Source: Stenocarpella maydis
Taxonomy: Eukaryota; Ascomycota; Sordariomycetes; Diaporthales; Diaporthaceae
NCBI GenBank assembly: GCA_002270565.1
Contig: NQMI01000005.1
Location: forward strand, 868,001 to 932,000
Direction: 5' to 3'
Length of the DNA stretch: 64,000 nucleotides
The stretch's first letter is position 1, and the number at the start of each line of letters is the position of its first letter. The translations under genes and the position numbers were made by a program. Below are positions 22,819-33,082 of the stretch, one piece after another. Under the pieces are notes generated by a model that saw only the letters and a program-made list of their open reading frames with translations, ran no database searches and had not been told where the DNA came from.

Positions 22819-24097
22819 CCTGAAGGCGGTTGCTGAAGTTGTTGCTTTTGTTGCTGTAGCCGTCGAGATGTGGGTTTGCTGCTGCTGCTGCTGCTGCTGC
22901 CTGTGCTCGGAGTTTCGGCGAGGTTATGATCAGGGCTGGTGGTTGGTTGGGCAGTCGTCAGGCACCACAAGAGTATTATTTGTCAAGATGGCCCGGGATT
23001 GGGTCCTGGAGACTATCGTGGTGTTGATGAGGCTCGAGGTGTGGAGAGGTAGGAGGAATACTGATGACGTTGTGAAGGATGGATGGGTAAGGCTGATTCT
23101 GGGGGTCAAGTGAAGTGGTTGAGGTTAAATATTTGGCAGTGGAAGGCCGTGGATTATGACGGTAAAACGTCAGTCACCGGCTGACTGCCACGCCGGATAC
23201 GACTCCACCCCATTTGAGGTGTTGGCTTCTCAGCCCAAAGGCCAGACACCTAGAGGGGGGCGGCTGGAGGGGGCTGTGCTTAGTCACTAACGTGAAGTGG
23301 CCCGGCGGACAGCCTTCGGCTGTTAGTATGTAAGCGGAGGGTGGGTCTAGGCCGGCCTTGTGGCGCGGCTGTGTGCATCTATGTACTAGGCACCCCACGG
23401 ATTATTTTGCCCAGCTATGCAGATTCGGGGTTCTCTGCACGGAGTTTAGCCGTGGAATGCGAGATAATATCCCGTGTCTTAAACATTGGAAGAAGTTGGG
23501 CACCCAGAGAGAGGGTGCAACTGTCCAACACTGAGCACCATAACTATACATAGTACTCTATATGCGTGGGTGTTGGGTGCAGGTGTTATAGGAGTGGGTG
23601 CTGTGAGAGTAGGTGTTGGGTGATGATGTATCTGCCGGTGCACCTTCTGTTTCTATGGGTGCGATATCCGACTTCTTGTCAAATGACATGCAACTCATGG
23701 CTACCGATTAAACAAGAGCCCGTTCATAATGAGCCCTCCTGGTTGGAGAGTTCTCGACCACCTCGGTGACCAGCAAGTCCATTGCACTGTGTGTGTCCCT
23801 AGGCGAGTGCTCCGTACCGAGCGGGATCTCTGGCAGGGCCCTAAGAGCAAAATATCGGCCGAGTCTCAGCAGCTCGGAGCTGCCGCAGCGGTTTGCTAGC
23901 ACCACCTGCAGTCAATGCTGTAATCCATTCTCGCTGAGACTGCCAGACCTTCCAAGACCACCACGACCGGACTTTCGGCGGGCAAGCTCTTCTCGCCCAG
24001 ACCTCGCTCCATACGTACTTCTGACTCTGGGACTGAGCTCAATGCGTTAATCAATCTGTTGGTGTATTCCCCGTCTCACGACTCTGCTCACCTGGAC
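22819..24097. other. intergenic, divergent promoters of mbf1 and the DUF1365 gene
   Basis: Contains the mbf1 5' leader with a trinucleotide run and about 1 kb without recognisable genes. Short ORFs at 22622-23113 and 23766-24050 have no features. No TATA or operator can be assigned with confidence. Confidence 0.5.
22878..22900. repeat. GCT/CAG trinucleotide run in the mbf1 leader
   Basis: Seven to eight GCT units on the + strand (CAG on the mbf1 sense strand), about 60 bp upstream of the mbf1 ATG. Confidence 0.85.
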
Positions 24098-26031
24098 ATG
24101 AGTCGCGGCACTGGGAGGTGGCTGTCCTGTGCGACATCCATCGCCCTTATCCACGCTCTCGGCTGGGACTCACGGCGCACCAAGCAGTTCCTGTTCACCC
24201 TCTTCGTCGCATTCGAGTTGCTGCCAGAACAGCCACGGGCCACACTCCTCAGATGGTGCTGGACCACCATACAGGATGTTCTGGGCACGCTCGTCGTCAG
24301 CCAAGTGGCCCGGTGCCTACTTCCCAAGAGCACCACTGCGAAATGGACAGGCCACGGGAGGGTCCTACTGTTCCCCAGTGAAACAACTCACTCGAGATTC
24401 TTCCCAAAGAAGCACTCCTTCCACTACTCTTATCTAGTTGTTGGCATTCCCGTCGGTTGGGAGGGGGTCTCTGGTGGAATGGTCTCCGTCTCTTCCGCTG
24501 AGCAGCCATGGTATTCCAGCCTGAGGAGAGGCTGGTATCACGTTGACCCTGCAGACTACCTGCATCGAGGAGACAGACATTTGGGCTTGCGAGGCAAGTT
24601 AGACGCCTACCTCAGGACACAAGTAGGTGCACACAAACCAGGCCGTCTAGTCGGATGTGGGCTGACATGGGCCATCAGGGGGCCGACCCGGCGGCCTATC
24701 CTCATGCATACCTGGTCACAGCTGCCAGATTCCTGGGATATCACTTCAACCCAGCTTCCTTCTGGTACCTTTACTCGGATGACATGTCATTAGCTGCCCT
24801 GGTTATAGAGGTCAACAACACCTTTGACGAGAGGCGCATGTACTTTCTGACGCCAGCAGAAGCGGGGCAAGGCGGTCGAATCACAGACTCGCAGGATGTT
24901 GTTCCTCCAGATGCCCAAAGATCGAGCACACCTGCTGTCTTCAAACAAGAGTGGCCGAAGGACTTCCACGTGTCACCCTTCAACTCAAGAAAGGGCTCAT
25001 ACAGCCTGCAGGCATTTGACCCCCTCAAGTCCGCCGCGGAAGGCCGTGAATCGGTCAATAGCACCATAACCTTGAAGTCGTCCAAGGGGCATGGCAAGAT
25101 TGTTGCACGGCTGATCTCAACTGGCCAGCCGATCGATCCCTCGAACATGACCATCGCACAGAAGTGGTACTTCCTGCTGTCATGGTGGTGGGTGGGATTT
25201 GTCACCTTCCCCAGGATCGTGAAGGAAGCCGGCCGTCTCTGGTTCAAGAGGAAGCTCCACGTGTGGTATAGACCTGAGCCCCTGAAAGAAAGCATTGGAC
25301 GCAATGCCGACCCCGCCGAGCGGAAACTAGAACTCGTGTTCAGGAAATACCTGCGGAGCCTCGTTGAGCAGTGTCAAGCTCCTGTTGTCCTCAAGTATGT
25401 CCCCTGCGGGCTGGCCGACTCTGGCAAGGAGCTCATGCTGTCCCCTGCCGCCAAAGACAAAGGGGACGCAGGCGTGGATGAAGTGGAGTTCAAAGTCTTG
25501 ACCCCTGTTTTTTACACAAGGTTCGTGTTCTACGCACACGATCTCGAGGCTCTCTTCTCCGAGCTGCGTGAAAGCTGCACGATCTGGGTTTCGCGCCCGG
25601 AGCTCCTCCCAAAGATACTATTCAAGAAGCCAGCGCCGTCGCTGGAGGCAAGGAACCCCTTGGACTTCGCCTTCCTCGAGGCCATTCGATATCTTCGGCG
25701 GAGGCCGGTTGCAATTGTGCGACCATTAACCTCCGGTCAAACCGTGCAACAATCCTCGCCGACTACTGCGGTGGACATACGCGACTTTCGGATCTCGTCT
25801 ATGGATGCATATATACTACTGCAAGGGGATGCGAACATGCGGCAGCAGTACCGCAGTCTGGTCCTCAGGCTATTCGCGGCCGACAGGCTGGCTTTCGGGA
25901 GCCTGATGCTTGTCGACGCGGCTCTGATCGTACTAAGGACGTGGCTTGCCTGGGCTGTGACCTTTGCGTGGGGGGATAAGACACGCATTCTTGGGTACGC
26001 AGCCGGTTTATGGATTTGTGGGTATGAATAG
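24098..26031 (+). CDS. DUF1365 family protein (625 aa)
   Basis: A family of unknown biochemical function, often linked in bacteria to cyclopropane-fatty-acid and lipid modification genes. Exons 24098-24622 and 24679-26031; the 56-bp intron (GTAGGT..CAG) is phase 0. The first in-frame ATG gives MSRGTGRW. Conserved DUF1365 signatures are THSRFFPKKHSFHYSYLVV at residues 97-115, HLGLRGKLDAYL near 160-172, and ARFLGYHFNPASFWYLYS at about 191-208, then a VNNTFDERRMYFL segment. A Trp-rich hydrophobic stretch (WYFLLSWWWVGFVTF) and a C-terminal hydrophobic segment (ALIVLRTWLAWAVTFAW) suggest membrane association. Length is normal for fungal members. No frame breaks. Function is unassigned. Confidence 0.85.
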
Positions 26032-27348
26032 GCGAGATGATGCATACCCAGAGACACCAGCTATCCACTCGGCGATGGTAGGGGAGCCTTCAGGCATCCC
26101 GAGTACCTCACTGGCCCTGCTATGGGCCGCGCGCATGTCGGGTTGCACGGCTGAGATCGCCAAAAGCTGCCCTTTGCGATCGATCTGCTCCAGCGTTGTG
26201 CAGCAGGCGCAGTGTCCCGAGAGAATAGGACTATTGAAGTGCGTAGATGGGCTCGCACCGGCTCTGTTAGACAGACTACACGTCGTGAAGACACCGGTGA
26301 ACGCAGCCTCACAAGAGGATGACGTTGAACAGGGCCAACCGAGATGGTCGTGTGCAGCGAAGGTGTGGCAGCTCACATGCATGCCCAAACAGGGAAGAAC
26401 GCGCAGCCCTCATTCGCTGGGCGCTGGAGTTTGAGAAACATGAATAAAAGCTTGAGTCGGAAAGTTTCTCCACATTAATTCTGACAACCGATGCTTCCAC
26501 TATACGAATTCCAAATAACCAAGATGCGGACGGCGGGTCCGCCGTTGCTTGGCTATCTTGGCTTCGCCGAATGTATCCGACCAGCCCCCGCGGCCGCACC
26601 CTTCAAGAGGATATCCGACAGACCTGCTCTACCTGACAAATAGCGCTGGAATAGCGGCATCATCACGGAATTGCGGTCGAGATGTTTCTCTTGAGACACT
26701 CGTAGATGGGGCGAAACAACTGTAAGGCCGAGAAGATTCCACGGCCCGCCGTTTTGATCTGAGTGGGATCCGCGGTGCATCTGCTATAAGGCCAGGACCC
26801 AACCTGCAAGACAATACGCTGCAGGACAAGGTGGCTTGGCGGGCAGAGAGCTAATGCGCCTCTGGGAAGCCTGCCCTTCCCTTCCCCCCCTCCCCTCCTC
26901 CGGGGAAATATCAGACGAGGGTGAAAGGTTCGTCTTCCCTCTCGGTTGTACCATCAGCCTAGAATAGTTCAGCGGGGCGACAGCTCATGGCGGTGCTGAT
27001 CTCCCCCCTCGACCTTGCGCAAGTCCCAAAACTGAGCTGATGCTGGCATGACTGGGGCGTACGGATTTTATCAAATTGTCGTCGCTTCGATGGGATCACT
27101 GTGCATGCATCTTGGCCGTTAACGGAAGGTCTGCTAAGCCTCGCGCCCTACCACGTAGACGAGAAATACAAATCAGAATCGCACCGGCCCACATTACAGC
27201 AAAGTGCTTTCATCATAGCGTCGGCAAATACACTAGGTATAGCGGCTCCTGTAACAAGTGGGCAGGGTTCTTGCGTCAACCGTGCTGATCCCTCTGCATC
27301 GCATCACCTCCCGTTGCTCCTTACACGAGCTCGAGGGTGAAGGGAGCA
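26032..27348. other. intergenic, with a CGG-type palindrome at 26530-26545
   Basis: The 3' flank of the DUF1365 gene and upstream DNA of the GFA gene. It contains ACGGCGG-GT-CCGCCGT at 26530-26545 and no gene I can support; short ORFs on both strands lack features. Confidence 0.45.
26443..26448 (+). terminator. AATAAA polyadenylation-like signal
   Basis: AATAAA about 410 bp after the DUF1365 stop codon. A plausible but unproven 3' end signal. Confidence 0.3.
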
Positions 27349-27354
27349 TATATA
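27349..27354 (+). promoter_or_regulatory. TATA box of the GFA-domain gene
   Basis: TATATA in the context GAGCATATATAGCC, about 110 bp before the ATG at 27460, with a CT-rich leader in between. The spacing is typical for fungal core promoters. Confidence 0.5.
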
Positions 27355-27459
27355 GCCAGGGAGCTTCCCACGTCCTGACAAGACCTCTTCCAAGGCTGCG
27401 ACCAAGATCCTACCCATCCTTCCCACCACCTCCGGCAACATACCACACAGCTCTTAACC

Positions 27460-28249
27460 ATGGTTCTCAAGGGTCACTGTCTCTGCAAGGCTGTCACCTA
27501 CACGGTCGACGTCGACCAACCCCTGATCACGGGCTACGACCACTGCGACGACTGCCAACGGCAATCCGGCTCGACATATTGTAAGTTCCACACACTCATC
27601 TTCACACAGAGTGCTGGCTAGTTCTCGAAATCCCCCTGGCCTCGCGGGTCTCGGCGAGGGGGGAGCTTTGGTGGTGGTCATCGCGGGGTCGGGAGTCGGT
27701 TGGGCCCACCCCCCACTTCTTCCACAGGGAAGCTCTCACACGACCCCTGCCCTCGAGCGGAAGCTCCGCCCCGAGTGAGGTTCACGGGTCCACAGAGCGC
27801 GGACCGCCTCGGCGAGCCATACAATGCGAGGAGCTTCACGCCGGGGCAAGGCTCGGAACGAGCAACAAGGAAGACGTCTCTACACACCCGCACTTCCGTC
27901 TCTGTGTGTGTTGCAGGTAGACCCGGCGCTAACCCAGCTTCTTTCACCCACCCCCGCAGCCCTAGTCGCAGTCGTCCCTAAGGACAAACTCACGCTCAAT
28001 GGGCCGACCAAGTCGTGGGCGGGCAAGGGCTCGTCGGGCAAGGCCGTGCACCGCATCTTCTGCTCCGAGTGCGGGTCCCCGATCGCCCACGACCCCGACG
28101 CGGCGCCCGAGATCATCGCCCTCAAGGCCGGCACCCTCGACACCGAGATCAAGAAGACGCTCAAGCCCGACACCGAGATCTGGACAAAGTCCAAGCTGCC
28201 GTTCATGAAGGAGACGCTTGCCAAGCCCTTTGAGGGCATGCCCGAGTAA
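27460..28249 (+). CDS. GFA/CENP-V domain zinc protein (136 aa)
   Basis: Member of the glutathione-dependent formaldehyde-activating (GFA) fold family; the substrate of fungal members is mostly unknown. Exons 27460-27580 and 27960-28249. The junction T|CC keeps the conserved SGSTYSLVAVVPKDKL reading. Zinc ligands are visible: Cys7 and Cys9 (HCLCKAV), Cys29 and Cys32 (CDDC), Cys75 and Cys78 (FCSECGSPIAH). The mid-domain KSWAGKGSSGKAVHRIFC and the end LPFMKETLAKPFEGMPE are typical. The intron is 379 bp, far longer than others in this window, and harbours short misleading ORFs. It has its own TATA box and AATAAA. Family call is firm. Confidence 0.92.
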
Positions 28250-28788
28250 AGGTTGCGGGCCGTGTTTTGTTGCATGTGTTGCGGTATATCTACCGGGCAG
28301 CATAGGGGTTTGTTGGGCTCAACTGTGCGATGGGTGGTGCAGAGGCGGAGGTACCAAACCTACAGATTGAGAGAGGCGTTTGTCCATCGGGTGTAATAAA
28401 GGATATTTGAAAATGCAGACACCGTCTTGCGGCCCCAACACCTCACCCAGATGAGTACCCGTCGGCAGTGAGTGAGACAAATGCACTATTCGAATCTGGG
28501 AGCTCAAGTGCCTCGGGTCTGGCGGGGCTAGATGGTGGGTCTCGGACGATAAGAGAAAGATAAGAACTGCGATACATTCAGGATGGCACACCGCCTTCCT
28601 CCTGCGGGCTTGGCTTGTTATGGTGATTTTTCTGCTCCCCGAGATTTGTTTAGGGGTCCTCGTGTCCCTCATGATTTGTTCCCTCATCCTCTCACGCCAC
28701 TGACAGACAACATAACTTTGCCCTCTACACTTCGCAGTATCCATCCAACTCGACCCTTTCGAAGTGAATTTGACATACCAATCTCACA
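28250..28788. other. intergenic, between GFA gene and the 77-aa gene
   Basis: Holds the GFA 3' flank with an AATAAA and a CT-rich leader for the next gene. Nothing else seen. Confidence 0.5.
28395..28400 (+). terminator. AATAAA polyadenylation-like signal of the GFA gene
   Basis: AATAAA about 146 bp after the stop codon at 28249. Position fits a fungal 3' UTR. Confidence 0.4.
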
Positions 28789-29213
28789 ATGGCTGTCTCC
28801 AAGAAGATGAAGGTTCATATACCTTCCTAAACCAGCCTCGCAACGTCTATCACTGCTGCTGCTGCTGTGCCCCCAACCTGTCCCCCATACTGACCCTCCC
28901 AGATCCAACGCGAGCACAAGAAGGCCGAGCTCGCCGGCACCCGTGCCCCAGTCAAGGCCAACGGCCTCCCCGTCAAGCCACCCAAGGAGACGGTTATTGT
29001 GCGTTTGAAAAAAAAAAGAAAGAAAGAAACAAAAAAAGAGCGGGCAGCACGCCAGGCCATCCCTTGTGCAAAGTCCAAACGGCTGACATATCACAACAGT
29101 GCACCAACTGTCGCCGAGAGATGGTCAAGAGCAACGTGAAACCACTCAGCGACCACGCCGACACACATAAAGGGTTGACCAAGGAGCTGTGCTTCCCATC
29201 TGTCTTCTCATAG
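28789..29213 (+). CDS. small zinc-finger-like protein (77 aa, 3 exons)
   Basis: Exons 28789-28812, 28903-28998 and 29100-29213; both introns are phase 0. The first has an unusual GTTCAT donor with CAG acceptor, the second GTGCGT..CAG. The product starts MAVSKKMKIQREHKKAELAG, is lysine-rich and then carries CTNCRREMV, followed by a spaced DHADTH and ending LCFPSVFS. The C-x2-C ... H ... C-F-P pattern resembles the small single-finger domain of At2g23090/ZNF706-type proteins, but without a clear SERF/4F5 N-terminus. Function unknown; nuclear or cytosolic. Continuity of three short exons into one sensible motif supports reality. An AATAAA follows. Confidence 0.7.
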
Positions 29214-29304
29214 GAGGATCTTGGACTCTTTCTTCGATTTTCCTTACTACATTCCTCAAGTGGCGCTCTCCGATACCTTGCCTGTATTTCTTTAGACCGT
29301 CTAT

Positions 29305-29310
29305 AATAAA
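29305..29310 (+). terminator. AATAAA polyadenylation-like signal of the 77-aa gene
   Basis: AATAAA 92 bp after the stop at 29213. Confidence 0.45.
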
Positions 29311-29687
29311 AGCCTTCCACTTTCGACAATCCGTGTCTTCACATTACCAGAGGACCCTTGTGTTTGTAGACATGGGCGAGACACAATGACCCCTCCGCCG
29401 AGTCCTCGGGCTCTCGGTGTGAGGGATGTCGGCATATCTCACGACGCTGAAGCTGCTTGATTACCGCAGGCAGCAGTGACATGGACAACATGGCCTGGAC
29501 TGCTTGTTCCGACCTTCATCTTGACTGTTACGTCTTCTTTGTAGGACAGGGTTAGGGATCCTGGTCTAAGGTTTCCCGCCACCGTAAATTGAAACTATCC
29601 CCGCCCATCCGGCAATAAGGCCCTCGTAACTCCGCAGTGGACTTCGATCCAAAGATCAGCGGACACACCATCACTCAAAGGGATGAG

Positions 29688-29693
29688 TATAAA
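29688..29693 (+). promoter_or_regulatory. TATA box of the aldo-keto reductase gene
   Basis: TATAAA in GATGAGTATAAATTCC, 109 bp before the ATG at 29797. Confidence 0.55.
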
Positions 29694-29796
29694 TTCCGAG
29701 AGTATGTAAACATCCAGGGTGCCCCTTTTCGTTCCCTTTCAAACATAATCCTATCGCAAGCTCAACATCGAAAAGGAACAAGCAACCTCAGCTACC

Positions 29797-30901
29797 ATGC
29801 CGTTCCCAACCCGCAAGATTGGTGACGACGACATCTCGGCCATCGGCCTGGGATGCATGGGAATGTCCTTTGGCTACACCTCGTTCGGCGGCTACGACGA
29901 CAATGAGTCTCTCAAGGTCCTCACGCGCTCTGCCGACCTCGGCATCACATTCTGGGATACCAGCGACGTGTACGGGCCCCACACCAACGAGAAGCTCCTC
30001 GGCAAGTGGTTCAAGGAGACGGGACGGCGCAAGGAGATCTTCCTCGCCACCAAGTTTGCAAACTACATAGACCCGAGCGGCAACTTCGTGGTGCGCGGTG
30101 ACGCCCCGTATGTCAAGGAGGCTTGTGCTGCCTCTCTGGAGCGCCTGGGCGTCGACCAGATTGATCTGTACTGTACGTGATCTCCCCCCCCCCCTCGCCC
30201 GAAGAATCCGGTGGACCGTGGGAATAGGCAGCTGACACCACACTCCAGACCAGCACCGCGTCGACGACAAGGTGCCCATCGAGGAGACGGTAAAGGCGAT
30301 GGCGGAGCTGAAAACCGAGGGCAAGATCCGCTACCTGGGGCTGTCCGAGTGCTCGGCCAGGACCCTCCGGCGCGCGCACGCCGTGCACCCCATCGCCGCC
30401 GTGCAGATGGAGTACTCGCCGTTCGCGCTGGAGATCGAGTCGGAGCAGACGGGCCTCCTGCAGGCGGCGCGCGAGCTGGGCGTCAAGGTAGTGGCGTACT
30501 CGCCGCTGGGGCGCGGGTTCCTGACGGGGGCCATACGGTCCCGAGGCGACATCGCCGAGACGGACTCGCGCTGGCGCCACCCGCGCTTCTCGGAGGCGCA
30601 CTTCCCTGAGAACCTGAGGCTCGTGGAGGCGCTGGCGGGCATCGCGGCGAGGAAGGGCATCACACCCAGCCAGCTGGTCCTCGCGTGGGTGCTGGCGCAG
30701 GGCGAGGACTTCATCCCGATCCCGGGGACGAAGCGCGTGAAGTACCTGGAGGAGAACGCAAAGGCCGCCGAGGTGAGGCTCAGCCCCGAAGAGGTGGCCG
30801 AGATCAGGGCGGAGATTGAGAAGGTCGGCGGGGGGAGGGGGGAGGTACCGCCGCAGATGATGGCCAAGTGTTTTGGTGACAGCCCTGAGCTGCCCAAGTA
30901 G
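29797..30901 (+). CDS. aldo-keto reductase (342 aa)
   Basis: NADPH-dependent reductase of aldehydes or ketones, cytosolic. Exons 29797-30172 and 30249-30901; the 76-bp intron (GTACGT..CAG) joins TAC T|AC to read DLYYQHRVD. Catalytic tetrad residues are visible: Asp54 and Tyr59 (WDTSDVYG), Lys86 (LATKFANY) and His128 (YYQHRVD). The beginning [19 protein letters not shown] and the cofactor-binding end [11 protein letters not shown] ... [17 protein letters not shown] place it in the AKR13/YakC-like group related to auxin-induced protein homologues. Length is normal. It has a clear TATA box, suggesting inducible expression. Substrate unknown. A long minus-strand ORF over it is a shadow. Confidence 0.95.
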
Positions 30902-30969
30902 GAGCCGGCATTTCCGGGCCTGGATGGAAGGATGGCAGTACAATTGCTTTTCGCTCAGGCAAGACGGGG

Positions 30970-31173
30970 ATGAGCCCAGCACCGGAGATGGAGTCGGCAC
31001 TCTCGAAGGAGGGACTCCTTCGCAGTCGTACCGAGTCGTACCGAGACGACGTCGTTGTAAATGGGCTCTCCCGGAGCATTGGTATCGCTCTGATCATAGC
31101 CGTAGTAGTCAATGTCTTATTGTGCTGCGCCTTGGTGTGGTTTTGGTCCCGGCCTTGGGACACGGCGGTGTAG
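30970..31173 (+). CDS. possible small single-span membrane protein (67 aa)
   Basis: ATG-initiated ORF just after the aldo-keto reductase. Its N-terminal half is hydrophilic (MSPAPEMESALSKEG...). It is followed by one strongly hydrophobic segment, IGIALIIAVVVNVLLCCALV, at about residues 37-56 and a short charged tail. Codon bias is weak and no family is recognised. It overlaps what would be the reductase 3' UTR. Could be chance; transcript data would decide. Confidence 0.22.
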   Translation: MSPAPEMESALSKEGLLRSRTESYRDDVVVNGLSRSIGIALIIAVVVNVLLCCALVWFWSRPWDTAV

Positions 31174-32505
31174 GCTGGGACCGAAATCAAACAGCTTCCA
31201 TATGTACCATTCCATCCCCGATCTTCACCAGCACAAACCAGAGGGAACCTGACAGAGGATTTTACTGTGTTCTCACAGCACCAGAAAGAGCCATCTCATA
31301 CAAAGGAGTCGTCTTCGACAGCTCAGTTCAGAATGTCCGAGCCCTAGACCAGGGCGCCCGGAACTCCGACAACAACGCGCTCGAGCACGACCTCTACAAC
31401 AAAATTAGCATCACCCAGGTGAGCTTCTAGATATATGTATTATCTGCTTGAGGACAACAGTTTCTTCCCCGGAGCCTATTTGTCATAAGCCATGGGCACA
31501 CTGCGACCTGGTCTACCTTTTTCTTTTTTGAATGAACCTTCTTTCTTGGTTCTTCGAAGGCTGACTCTTAATGATGCACTAGATCCCAGCGTCATCAGCA
31601 GCACCTATGTGCCACTCCGACATGACGCCGCTGGCGTGGCAGCGGAGCGAGAGAGAAAAATAAAAGAATTAGTTGACATACACGAGCATGAATCACACGT
31701 GTAGGGGATAGGACAAGGTCTATGAGCGGGCCGAGAGGCACCAGAGCCAGTGGGATCACGACAGCTCCAGGTATGTGCTTGGGAGCCCTGGGTGGGAGGA
31801 GACGAAAGCGAAGGTTGAGTGGGTTAAGCAGATACCTGGCGGTTTTAAGGAGCAGAGCCATCACCTTTTACTTATGGCGGCCGGAATGTGTTGCTGAAGC
31901 AAATGATTCACTTCAGAGCTCGCCTCGGACGGAGGTACTGCATGCTCGCGGTCCGTCAACCAATGAATGGACGTTACTTCTTCCATGTGCTACTTTGCTG
32001 TTAGGGCCACCTCTTTTTGTCAACATAATTGGTGCTGTAGGACCAGCTATTCAGCCTCAAGACACCGAACAGGCTTGAATACGTCAAAACGTACAGAATC
32101 GAGCGTAAGATTAAAAGATTGCGAATATGAGACAGGCAAAAGAGGAAGCTGTGGCATATTGGTAAGATCTGAGTGCCTTGATACCAAGCAGAGCCGTTGG
32201 TGAACAAAATACCCAGCCCAGACTTGATTGATCCAGGGGCTATCGCCAAAATGCAGCCCACCGAATAAGCTTCTTGGCCCCTGCGCAGGTACGGAGTACT
32301 TTGAGCGCACAGGCCCGGGCTTGCAGGGGTCCACCTCAGCCGAAGCGGATCGACTTCGACGGGCCGCTCAGGGAGCTGGGAGCACATCCGACCTAAACAG
32401 TGCCAACTTCAGCGTCGTCGCAAAAGAAACCCGTCCCTCGCAGGACTCGAACATCTCGACCACACCAACACCCTCCCCACTGCGATCCCTTACCAACTAG
32501 AGAAA
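31174..32505. other. intergenic, nothing recognised
   Basis: Short ORFs on both strands (e.g. 31722-32078, 32001-32387 minus) lack features. The last ~100 bp is a leader with ACACCAACACCCTCCCC-like pyrimidine content for tfb5. Confidence 0.45.
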
Positions 32506-32818
32506 ATGCCAGCACGAGCCATTCGAGGTAAGCAGCACCGCCCCTGCCCGCCTCCCCTCCGGACAACAGAGGTATGCAGGGAACGTCGATTTACCACGTC
32601 CCCGTTCTACAGGTGTCCTCGTCGAGTGCGACCCGTCCATCAAGTCCATCATCGTCAACATCGACACCAAGAGCGGCCACGAGTACATCATCGACGACCT
32701 GGACGACGAGCACGTCGTGATCAAGGAGACGATGCTGCAGAAGCTCAAGCAGATGCTCGAGGACCGCCTGAGGGAGACGACCCAGCAGCACGGCGGTGAC
32801 GACTCTGGCTCCGAGTGA
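32506..32818 (+). CDS. tfb5: TFIIH subunit Tfb5 (75 aa)
   Basis: Small TFIIH component (GTF2H5/TTDA orthologue) that binds and stabilises Tfb2/p52 and stimulates the XPB-type ATPase for nucleotide excision repair and transcription. Exons 32506-32527 and 32613-32818; the 85-bp intron (GTAAGC..CAG) joins CGA G|GT. The product reads MPARAIRGVLVECDPSIKSI, then IIVNIDTKSGHEYIIDDLDD and EHVVIKETMLQKLKQMLEDR, covering the whole Tfb5 domain with a short acidic tail. The first exon is only 22 nt. Length is typical. Convergent with the dienoyl-CoA isomerase gene, 264 bp apart. Confidence 0.96.
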
Positions 32819-33082
32819 AACACGCGCGAGGCTAGTTTGCGGGTTACGGTATCAGCCGATACCCTGGTGCGGGCCTCTGGCCACTTGCTCAATGCTGTTA
32901 CGAGTTCCTACCGACAAGCGACGCCTATGGCTGTTGCGCCACCAGTGCGACAATGCTCCGGGTGAAGTTGACGGTCTGGGCAGGACAGTCACGAGAAGCA
33001 CGCCTGAGGCTATCAACAACTGGAAAGCTGGGCTTAGGATATTTACAAGCCCTCAAAAGGGACGGACCACAATGGTCTATGT

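Larger units (their letters stand above)
29214..29796. other. intergenic, aldo-keto reductase promoter region
   Basis: Contains the AATAAA of the preceding gene, a telomere-like GGGTTAGGG at 29549-29557 and the TATAAA of the aldo-keto reductase gene. No additional gene. Confidence 0.5.

Noticed and set aside
30113..31000. 295-aa minus-strand ORF
   Set aside because: Antisense shadow of the aldo-keto reductase.
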